Shown here: one piece after another, positions 1 to 6,314 of the stretch
Numbering within the stretch: position 1 is the first letter of the stretch
Layout: every line of letters starts with the position of its first letter
Assembly (NCBI GenBank): GCA_002369155.1
Contig: DFEM01000175.1
Span: 1 to 28,171, forward strand
DNA length: 28,171 nt
DNA from: Lachnospiraceae bacterium UBA3802
GTDB taxonomy: Bacteria > Bacillota > Clostridia > Lachnospirales > Lachnospiraceae
Direction of reading: 5' to 3'
Made by a program: the position numbers and the translations under genes
Notes under the pieces: model-generated
Told to the model about the DNA's origin: nothing
What the model saw: the letters and a program-made list of their open reading frames with translations, nothing else
The model's database searches: none

Positions 1-334
1 AAGGATCGTTGGTCAATATAAACAAAACACCGTCTTCATACTGATAAGCCAATATACCGTATTTTTCTGCCAAAGGACGCGGTATCATTTCCACCGCGTT
101 GATATCAAATGTCAAATCCGAAATATTGACCAGACGATATTGAAGTCTTTGTCCCAAGGCTTCCAGCATCTGATGCTCGGTGATATATCCGAGTTCAATG
201 AGCGCGCCACCCATACGTACGCCTTCATGGCTTTTCTGGTATGCTATGGCTTCCCCTATCTGCTCCTCGGTAACATATCCGAATTCTTTTAAAACATCAC
301 CTATACGAATGTTTCTGCTGTTCTTAATATCCAT
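1..334 (-). CDS. pilB: PilB/GspE-type pilus assembly ATPase, N-terminal part (runs off the left edge)
   Basis: This is the first 111 codons of an open frame that continues past base 1, so only the N-terminal domain is visible. The ATG at 334 follows the PilO-like gene by 13 bases. The visible part resembles the T2SSE_N/MshEN domain of extension ATPases, which power pilin assembly at the cytoplasmic face of the inner complex. Residues 10-33 (RIGDVLKEFGYVTEEQ onward, ending in Gln) and residues 40-63 (RMGGALIELGYITEHQ onward) form two consecutive motifs of the RLG-x2-L-x3-G type. This layout is known from c-di-GMP-binding MshEN domains. The second motif ends in Arg rather than Gln, and the spacer is six rather than five residues. 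The Walker A and B ATPase core lies outside the window, so the assignment rests on this domain and on the pilC/pilM/pilO context. Confidence 0.85.
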   Translation of the reverse strand, partial: MDIKNSRNIRIGDVLKEFGYVTEEQIGEAIAYQKSHEGVRMGGALIELGYITEHQMLEALGQRLQYRLVNISDLTFDINAVEMIPRPLAEKYGILAYQYEDGVLFILTNDP

Positions 335-347
335 GAGTTATCCCCTA

Positions 348-1172
348 TCAATCCTTGTCACACATATATAGTTCCATGGTAACGGTAAGCGCATCAAGTT
401 CAACAACTTCCACGTTATCCACGGTATTCTGCAAATCTTCCAAAATCACGCCGTCTTTGGTTCTCTGAACCCTGTATTTGCTCCATGCAAAAGAAGTAAT
501 GAGAATTTCTTTGTCGGAATTCATCAATTCTTCGAGGAAGGCTTCAAGATTCTTTTTGTCACCGCCGAGAACCATTGTTACCTTTGCGGCATAGATATCA
601 TTGTTGACGCCGACTGCATCGGTATCACCGAAAACATCAATTGTTTCATCAACGACTACGGTTTCTTCTTCGTCATCTTTCTTTTTTGTTTTTCCCGTAA
701 GTCCGAGCAAATCATCTTCTTCCTCGGTTTCCGTTAATGCCTTTTCAGACGCTTTTTCCTGTGATTCCCACTCGAGCTGCTTTGAAAGAAGTTCAGAATA
801 AATATAAGCTTTTCTTTGAGAAGGAGTATCCGGAATATCAATGTTAAGGCTGAAAGATTCCAGTTTGTTTTTAATGGCTTTTCCGGTAAGCAAAAGGTCG
901 ATATCGGCTTCTGTCATACGATCAAAGAATTTTTCTTTGTTAACTGCCATGCTCTGTTCGTACTCTTCGCACTGAGCTTCCACGAATCCGAGATTTGCAA
1001 CCTTTTGTTCATTAACGCTCTTTTTAACTTCTTCGTTGGTTATCTTGTTTTCGAGTTTGATAAAAGCTTTAACCTGAGGATAAATTCCCCAATAACCGAT
1101 TCCGACGATTACTACAAAGAGGAAGAGGAAAAGGAGGAGACTTTTATCTCTGTTGGTAAGACTACTCTTCAT
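348..1172 (-). CDS. pilO: PilO/GspM-like pilus inner-membrane platform protein
   Basis: A 274-residue bitopic protein with one membrane helix near residues 11-29 and a long extracytoplasmic part. A strongly acidic, low-complexity stretch (roughly residues 135-175, many Glu, Asp and Lys) separates a coiled-coil-prone segment from a C-terminal alpha/beta domain of the size expected for the PilO ferredoxin-like fold. In type IV pili, PilN and PilO form the periplasmic dimer linking PilM to the rest of the machine. The position directly after the PilM-PilN fusion and before pilB is the classical order. I choose the ATG at 1172 over an in-frame GTG at 1181, because the motif AAGGTGA (1184-1178) lies five bases before the ATG and would be unused by the GTG. 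The gene overlaps the end of the preceding frame by 11 bases. The family assignment leans on architecture and synteny. Confidence 0.75.
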   Translation of the reverse strand: MKSSLTNRDKSLLLFLFLFVVIVGIGYWGIYPQVKAFIKLENKITNEEVKKSVNEQKVANLGFVEAQCEEYEQSMAVNKEKFFDRMTEADIDLLLTGKAIKNKLESFSLNIDIPDTPSQRKAYIYSELLSKQLEWESQEKASEKALTETEEEDDLLGLTGKTKKKDDEEETVVVDETIDVFGDTDAVGVNNDIYAAKVTMVLGGDKKNLEAFLEELMNSDKEILITSFAWSKYRVQRTKDGVILEDLQNTVDNVEVVELDALTVTMELYMCDKD

Positions 1173-2643
1173 CTGAATCACCTTCCCTTCCTACGCCTTC
1201 TGCAAATGTACAGGTAACGTTAATGCTCCATGTACCGTCCTGATTGTAATTGTAACCGGTATATTTAACACTGTTAAATATATCCTGTTCCTGAAGGCGG
1301 AATATATATTGATTTATTCGTTCAACATCTTTTGCTTTTGCGGTAACATTTACAAGTCCGTTATCCGCATCAAAGCTTCCTATCTCGATATCCGCATAAC
1401 CCTTTGCGGTACTAAACAATACCTTTTCGACATCTTTGGTAAGAATGGGATATGTATTGATGGTATTCAAAACATTCTCAATGGAATTGGCCCTTGATGC
1501 CAAAGTGTCTCTTCTTAATGAAGCCGCATCAAACATCATTACCTGAGAATTGATTGTGGGATCTTCGTTATATTTTTCCAGGATATTGTATTTTATCTGT
1601 CTGGACATTCTCAAAGCCAAAGCACCGAAGAATAATACAACCATAACGGCAAAGGTAATTGCCACGATTGCGATATTCCTTTTCATTTCGGAGCTGACCT
1701 TGCTCTTCTTTTCCTTCTTTCCGATATTGGCGAGGAAATTGCTCTCCTTTTTGCCGTCCGTATAAAGACCGGAAAGTCCGTAGATAACCTGCTGTGCCTT
1801 GTGATTGTTTTCGGCATTGGGTCCGAGTCCCTGATTAACGATGGCAACCGGAGCAGTGATACCGTATGCGCTAACCAGATCGCCATAGTACATTACGTCG
1901 AGTTTATCGGAGCCTGCGATTAAAATCTTTTCGATTTTCTGCTCTATCTTATGTGCCTGAATAAACTGATTCAAATTGGAAAGAGATCTTGCACAGTCAT
2001 CGTAATAAGCACCCGTTCCGACATCGTTAAAACATCTTACCGAGTTGTAATAGTTAAACGAACCGTCCACCCATAAAATATTGGTGACGATATTTCCGTT
2101 CATTATCTGAAGAATGAAGGTCTTAAAATATCCGTTAACCGTCTTGTCGATAAGACTTAATATGTTTCCTTCGGCAGATACAAGACTCTTTAATGTAATA
2201 CCGGCTTCCTTAAAGATGTCGACATAGTCTTTTATCAGTTCGCTTTCTGCCATTTCAACGTAGAAATTACGAAGTTTTTTGCCCGATTTTCCGGAAAGCA
2301 CGTTATAGCAGACCACGTAATCCGAACCTTCTTTTCCCATATCGGAAAGTTCACGATTTAAGTATTCTGTGGTCTTTGCCGCGGAAAGCATCGGAACTTC
2401 CACATTTCTTCCGTGAATCTTATTGCCGCCGACAACAAGATGAACATCCGATTTGGAAAGTCTGTATGTTCCCCATGTCTCCTTTAAGAATCGTACAAAT
2501 GAATTTGAGTCGGTAACGATGCCATTGATGATGCTGCCTTCGGGCGCATCAAGAACATAGGAGTTCTGGTAAACTCCCTTTCTTCCCCTGGTACCGACTA
2601 CTATCTGTACCTGCTGGTTGTTCAAGTAAATACTGACGCTCAC
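1162..2643 (-). CDS. pilM: PilM-PilN fusion protein of the type IV pilus platform
   Basis: A 493-residue protein in two parts. Residues 1 to about 300 have the actin-like PilM/GspL style: an N-terminal VSIYLNNQQVQIVVG strand pair, a central LKSLVSAEGNILSLI segment, and a C-terminal QQVIYGLSGLY helix. A basic linker and one membrane helix (about 322-345, IAIVAITFAVMVVLFFGALA) follow. The last 145 residues look like PilN, with the typical INQYIFRLQEQDIFNSVKYT segment. PilM and PilN are normally separate proteins, and PilM docks on a short N-terminal PilN peptide. Here they are one chain and the usual INLLP-type docking peptide is not seen. The start is a GTG at 2643 behind an AAGGGGGAG ribosome binding site; it lies 15 bases after pilC. 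The expected role is to couple the PilB/PilC motor to PilO in the membrane. Confidence 0.85.
   Translation of the reverse strand: MSVSIYLNNQQVQIVVGTRGRKGVYQNSYVLDAPEGSIINGIVTDSNSFVRFLKETWGTYRLSKSDVHLVVGGNKIHGRNVEVPMLSAAKTTEYLNRELSDMGKEGSDYVVCYNVLSGKSGKKLRNFYVEMAESELIKDYVDIFKEAGITLKSLVSAEGNILSLIDKTVNGYFKTFILQIMNGNIVTNILWVDGSFNYYNSVRCFNDVGTGAYYDDCARSLSNLNQFIQAHKIEQKIEKILIAGSDKLDVMYYGDLVSAYGITAPVAIVNQGLGPNAENNHKAQQVIYGLSGLYTDGKKESNFLANIGKKEKKSKVSSEMKRNIAIVAITFAVMVVLFFGALALRMSRQIKYNILEKYNEDPTINSQVMMFDAASLRRDTLASRANSIENVLNTINTYPILTKDVEKVLFSTAKGYADIEIGSFDADNGLVNVTAKAKDVERINQYIFRLQEQDIFNSVKYTGYNYNQDGTWSINVTCTFAEGVGREGDSDEE
1178..1184 (-). promoter_or_regulatory. Ribosome binding site deciding the PilO start
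   Basis: AAGGTGA on the minus strand, five bases before the ATG at 1172. It lies inside the 3' end of the PilM-PilN frame and overlaps the alternative GTG at 1181, which argues for the ATG as the true start. Confidence 0.6.
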
Positions 2644-2658
2644 TTTTTCTCCCCCTTT

Positions 2659-3864
2659 TTACATGGAAGTATTGGCGATTGATTGATATGAGCCGTAAAT
2701 CGGCTGAATAATCGCTATCATGATGAATCCTACGATAACTGCCATTATTACAATCATCATCGGTTCAAGCATGGAAACGAGTTTTTCCGTTGCTATTTCG
2801 GAATCGTAATCCATCTGGTCCGCTATGGAAACAAGCATGCTGTCGAGCTCACCCGTCTCTTCTCCGACACCGACCGAAGATGTAAGTTTCTTTACGAATC
2901 CGTCTATACTGTCAATTCCGGCACTTAATGTTTCGCCGGCCTTAACCTTGGCTATCATGTCATCAAACTGACTTTCAATATATGTATTTCCGATTGTGGT
3001 TTTGGCTATCTGCAGACATGTAATAATGGGAATACCTGCTGCATAAAGACTGGATAACGTTCTTGCAAATCTGGCTGTATAAATTATTTTCCTTAACTTT
3101 CCGATTTTGGGAAGGTGAATTTCCAGCCAGTCAATTCTGTATTTAACAGCCGGAATGGAAAATAAAATCTTATAAGCGATGAAAAGAAGAATGGCTCCGA
3201 ATATGAGAATATACCACCTGTGTGCAACGAAATCGCTGATTGCCATTAGAATTCTGGTGGCTAAAGGAAGCGTTCCCATCTGAGCAAACAAATCTTCAAA
3301 CTGAGGAAGAACAAATCCCATAATGACTATTACAACAAGCACAATAAGCACGGAAAGAATCTTGGGATAAGTCATGGTACTCGAAATCTTTTGATTTATC
3401 TTGTATTCCTTGCTGTAATATTCTGCCATGTTGGCTGCCGTGGCATCCAGATTACCTGTGGATTCGGCTGAACGAATCATATTGATGAATAAAGGAGGAA
3501 ATGTGTCGCCCTCTTCTTCGAGTGCATCCGATAAAGGCATACCGGTACGAACCAGCCTTAACACATCCGCATAAATCTCTCTTTCCTTTGCGGGAATGGA
3601 CTCGTCATCGGAGATGATTTTAAGAGCTCTGACCAATGTGACACCTGCTCCCAAAAGTTTTGAAAGGTTTCTTGAAAAGTCTGAAAGTCTGTCAAACTTT
3701 AATCTTTTTAAATGTCTTTTGGTCGAAACGAGTTCTTTTGCATCAAGAAGCATAAGGCCGTCAGCCTTAAGTTTTTCATGAAGCTCATTTTCATTGGCAG
3801 CACTTGTCTGTCCGTTTAATATTTTTCCTTCATTATCCTGGGCTTTATATCTGTAATTAGCCAT
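2659..3864 (-). CDS. pilC: PilC/GspF pilus assembly platform membrane protein
   Basis: A 401-residue protein of the normal PilC/GspF length. It begins MANYRYKAQD, typical of the family, and contains two T2SSF domains (about residues 60-185 and 265-390). Each domain holds the family's S-x-E-x-T-G-x-L type motif (RSAESTGNLD at 131-140, VGVGEETGELD at 331-341). Membrane helices are near 167-187, 217-237 and 368-390. PilC is the inner-membrane platform turned by the PilB ATPase to extrude pilins. The ATG at 3864 has GGGGA upstream and is the first codon after the promoter described at 3905-3933. It therefore opens the machine sub-operon pilC, pilMN, pilO, pilB. The assignment is secure. Confidence 0.95.
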   Translation of the reverse strand: MANYRYKAQDNEGKILNGQTSAANENELHEKLKADGLMLLDAKELVSTKRHLKRLKFDRLSDFSRNLSKLLGAGVTLVRALKIISDDESIPAKEREIYADVLRLVRTGMPLSDALEEEGDTFPPLFINMIRSAESTGNLDATAANMAEYYSKEYKINQKISSTMTYPKILSVLIVLVVIVIMGFVLPQFEDLFAQMGTLPLATRILMAISDFVAHRWYILIFGAILLFIAYKILFSIPAVKYRIDWLEIHLPKIGKLRKIIYTARFARTLSSLYAAGIPIITCLQIAKTTIGNTYIESQFDDMIAKVKAGETLSAGIDSIDGFVKKLTSSVGVGEETGELDSMLVSIADQMDYDSEIATEKLVSMLEPMMIVIMAVIVGFIMIAIIQPIYGSYQSIANTSM

Positions 3865-3904
3865 CAGTTTTTCCCCTTAATAAAGCGTTTGTTCGCTAAT
3901 AATT

Positions 3905-3933
3905 ATTGTATCATAAAGAGGTTTGTCCCTCAA
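3905..3933 (-). promoter_or_regulatory. Sigma-A type promoter in front of pilC
   Basis: On the minus strand, TTGAGG (3933-3928), a 17-base spacer and TACAAT (3910-3905) give a good vegetative promoter. A transcript starting near 3898 would have a leader of about 34 bases before the pilC ATG. The -35 region also sits in a small inverted repeat (GAGG, six-base loop, CCTC). The promoter implies that the machine genes can be expressed apart from the prepilin genes, although no terminator separates them. Confidence 0.6.
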
Positions 3934-3944
3934 TAAAACAATGC

Positions 3945-4379
3945 TCAATCCTTGTACGTATATATGGGCATCAGGTATTTTACTTCCCATTCCGAATGTC
4001 CGTTTGCATACGAATACATCACATAATAATTTTTGTTGTAATAAATCATTCCGGTCACACGATGCTCTTTTGAATCATAAGATATTACTCTGTAGGCTCC
4101 CTCATTGTCGACGAGTACTTTAACTCTTTCGGTAACACCCTCCGAAAGACCGTTATACTGTGCGGGATCATAGATACTCTTTCCCTGCGAGTAATATTCT
4201 ATATCTGCGGTAGCCAGGGCAAGGTATACATTCTTTGCGTCTCTGAATGCCTGATCTGCCAGATTTCGCGTTCTGAAAACAAAGAACACACCAAATGCAA
4301 GTAATACCACAGCGACTACTATCAATATTATTCTTATGACATTCGCAAAACCAAAATTAACCCGTTCTTTTGTGCTCAT
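3945..4379 (-). CDS. Pilin-shaped single-pass membrane protein without a prepilin peptidase site
   Basis: A 144-residue protein with a polar 14-residue N-terminus, a hydrophobic helix near 15-36 (IRIILIVVAVVLLAFGVFFV), a helical continuation (RTRNLADQAFRDAKNVYLAL) and a small Tyr-rich C-terminal domain that looks beta-rich. This shape, one long N-terminal helix followed by a compact globular domain, is that of a type IV pilin. The class III leader (Lys-Gly, then a hydrophobic stretch with Glu at +5) is absent, so it would not be processed by the prepilin peptidase in the usual way. It starts at the base after the stop of the preceding prepilin gene, with AGGTGA as ribosome binding site inside that gene's last codons. 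It is the last gene before the pilC promoter. I do not recognise a named family; an accessory or assembly factor for the pilins is a reasonable inference. Confidence 0.75.
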   Translation of the reverse strand: MSTKERVNFGFANVIRIILIVVAVVLLAFGVFFVFRTRNLADQAFRDAKNVYLALATADIEYYSQGKSIYDPAQYNGLSEGVTERVKVLVDNEGAYRVISYDSKEHRVTGMIYYNKNYYVMYSYANGHSEWEVKYLMPIYTYKD

Positions 4380-5084
4380 TTAATCACCTGCTTCAGTCAT
4401 ACTCCATCCGCTTTCGGGAGCGGAATAAACTTTAACATATCTGCATACATTGAACTGTCCGTACTTATCGCTCTTTAACGTCATGTAAACGGCCAGTACG
4501 TTCGATGGATAATCATCCGTATTAACGCTTTCGATTCCGAAGTTCGAAGCAGCAGTCTGATTATCGGAGCTTGCAGCCTGAGCGAAATACAGTTCCTCGA
4601 TATGATATCCGTTGTATACGTTTTCATCGAAGGTCCAGTAAACGGCTTCCCTGCTGTTGTCGGAATTTACTTCATCGTTAATCTCGTGATAATAAATCTT
4701 TAAGATTCCTTCCGAAGCATAGATACTTACTTTGGTTCCCGTTCTGTCGTAGAGCGTTACCGTATTGCCGTCTATATCATCGGTGATCTGAGTAAATTTG
4801 CTCTTAAAATCACCCTCATTTTTGATATAAAGATTTGATGATGTATTTCTCGTGGAATACTCGGCGCCGGAAACTTCGGATGCTATCTTGTTGGTAACGA
4901 TATCTCCGATCTGACGCGCGTAATTCTCGCCTCTGACACGATAATAAAGAGTCGTGACATTGGATATTACAATCACCGATGCCGACACGAAAATAGCAAG
5001 CAGCGTGAAACTGACAATCATCTCGATGAGTGTCGTTCCTTTGTTTTCTTTATTCAGTTTTCTCTTAAATAAAGATTCTTTCAT
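4380..5084 (-). CDS. Minor prepilin, PilW/GspJ-like
   Basis: A 234-residue prepilin. The 16-residue basic leader ends in Lys-Gly and is followed by TTLIEMIVSFTLLAIFV, the class III prepilin motif with Glu at mature position +5. The prepilin peptidase should cut after Gly16. The rest is a beta-rich extracytoplasmic domain rich in Ser, Asn, Asp and Tyr. Length and position in a PilX-, PilV-, PilW-like series suggest the PilW/GspJ role, that is, part of the initiation complex at the pilus tip. The ATG at 5084 is one base after the stop of the preceding gene and has only a weak ribosome binding site, so translational coupling is likely. The PilW label rests on order and size rather than on a recognised domain. 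Confidence 0.85.
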   Translation of the reverse strand: MKESLFKRKLNKENKGTTLIEMIVSFTLLAIFVSASVIVISNVTTLYYRVRGENYARQIGDIVTNKIASEVSGAEYSTRNTSSNLYIKNEGDFKSKFTQITDDIDGNTVTLYDRTGTKVSIYASEGILKIYYHEINDEVNSDNSREAVYWTFDENVYNGYHIEELYFAQAASSDNQTAASNFGIESVNTDDYPSNVLAVYMTLKSDKYGQFNVCRYVKVYSAPESGWSMTEAGD

Positions 5085-5085
5085 A

Positions 5086-5550
5086 CTACTTGTCGAATGT
5101 AAAATTCACAACCTTGGGTGCTATTCCGTTACCGTTATTATCATCTGTGCAGACATAAGATGTTACTTCCGTATTATTAAGATAAATCTCTGACTTCTCC
5201 ATTCCTGCGGGAAGAGTTCCGTCATCTACGATTGTCAAAGTCAGTGCGGCATGCTCATAAGTATTTGTACCGTCGCTGAATTTGCCGCCAAAGCCTTTTA
5301 TGTATCTCGTCTTCGTAATAAAGGAAGTGTCGAGTTTGTCGTCTTTTTTATAAATCTCTCTGTAGAACTTTTGTTGAAGTCTGCTTGTATCCACGCTTCT
5401 TAAGTAAAGTTCCGACGAAAAAACAACAATGTTGTAAAGAGCGGCAAGTACGATAAAAAGCACTACAAAAGAAACCAGAGTTTCCACCATGGTAGAGCCT
5501 TTATGATTTATTCTTTTGTAAAGTTTCACTTTCTTCCTTCGTACTTCCAT
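5086..5550 (-). CDS. Minor prepilin, PilV/GspI-like
   Basis: A prepilin of about 154 residues. A basic leader ends in His-Lys-Gly and is followed by STMVETLVSFVVLFIVLAAL, with Glu at mature position +5, so it fits the prepilin peptidase and N-methylation signal. The small ectodomain has no recognised fold. Three starts compete. The ATG at 5556 is only two bases from a GGAG. The ATG at 5550 is eight bases from the same GGAG and is preferred here. A GTG at 5529 forms a GTGA overlap with the preceding stop and has AAGGAAG upstream. All three leave the cleavage site intact. The gene overlaps the end of the PilX/GspK-like gene, which suggests coupled translation of the minor prepilins. Confidence 0.85.
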   Translation of the reverse strand: MEVRRKKVKLYKRINHKGSTMVETLVSFVVLFIVLAALYNIVVFSSELYLRSVDTSRLQQKFYREIYKKDDKLDTSFITKTRYIKGFGGKFSDGTNTYEHAALTLTIVDDGTLPAGMEKSEIYLNNTEVTSYVCTDDNNGNGIAPKVVNFTFDK

Positions 5551-6293
5551 GTCCATTTCTCCGTCAAATCAACCACGGGATTTGCTTCGCTCAAATCATT
5601 GGGATAATGTTCGCATACATCATATGAAGAGTCGTTCTTAAAAAGCTTGTTAACGTTAATAATGTCTTCAGGTGTATTGGTATTCTTTGCAGTCAGTTTG
5701 TATACATCTTCGGTTTCATAAACCTGTCCGCCGGTCTCCGCTTTGATTACGACATGAAGTCTTACTCCCTTGGGATTACCGTCTCCCGATAATCTGTTAA
5801 AAAGCGTCTCTTCGGATATTTCCGTCACACCGTCGCTCTCCAAAGGGAGCGTCCAATACATGCATACCGTTATGTCTGCAGGCATGCCTTCGATATGAGG
5901 ATTGTTATCAAGCGTGAAATATCTGAATGCTTTTTCTTCGGAATGATTGGCATCTGTTCCGCTCGCATCAAAGTACGGCCAGTCCTTCCATCCGTCAAAG
6001 CCTGCATAATCGCTTTGCTCAGGAGTATAAGCCACATTGGTTCTTAAATACTTCCAAAGGCTGCTGTTGGTATCGGCTTTTTCATCGGTAAGCTCACCCT
6101 TAATGGCAAGACTTAATGAATTGACCGCTTCGGAGTTTCTTGAACTCGCGAGATTTTTATTCTGCGAAGCATAAAGGTTATAAGAAACCAGAATCAACGA
6201 GAAAACAAACACAATAAGGATAGCCATGATAATTATGGTAAGTACCATGGCTGCTCCTTTGTTATTAAATTTGTTTGATCTCTTTTCGCTCAA
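5526..6293 (-). CDS. PilX/GspK-like minor prepilin
   Basis: A 255-residue protein whose leader ends in Asn-Lys-Gly and is followed by AAMVLTIIIMAILIVFVFSL. Mature position +5 is Leu, not Glu. Absence of Glu5 is known for GspK and PilX, the subunits at the very tip of pseudopili and pili. The segment after the helix (SRNSEAVNSLSLAIKGEL) also resembles PilX. The remaining extracytoplasmic domain is acidic and has no recognised fold. The start is a TTG at 6293, eight bases after a GAGG. There is no ATG before the cleavage site, so this TTG or a codon further upstream must be used. The gene follows the giant GLUG prepilin by 21 bases and overlaps the next prepilin. Confidence 0.8.
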   Translation of the reverse strand: MSEKRSNKFNNKGAAMVLTIIIMAILIVFVFSLILVSYNLYASQNKNLASSRNSEAVNSLSLAIKGELTDEKADTNSSLWKYLRTNVAYTPEQSDYAGFDGWKDWPYFDASGTDANHSEEKAFRYFTLDNNPHIEGMPADITVCMYWTLPLESDGVTEISEETLFNRLSGDGNPKGVRLHVVIKAETGGQVYETEDVYKLTAKNTNTPEDIINVNKLFKNDSSYDVCEHYPNDLSEANPVVDLTEKWTWKYEGRK

Positions 6294-6305
6294 ACTGTTT
6301 TCCTC
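6294..6305 (-). promoter_or_regulatory. Ribosome binding site supporting a TTG start
   Basis: AGAGGAAAACAGT lies directly before the TTG at 6293. The spacing and the absence of any ATG upstream of the prepilin cleavage site make this TTG the natural start of the PilX/GspK-like gene. Confidence 0.55.
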
Positions 6306-6314
6306 TTTGCAGAT

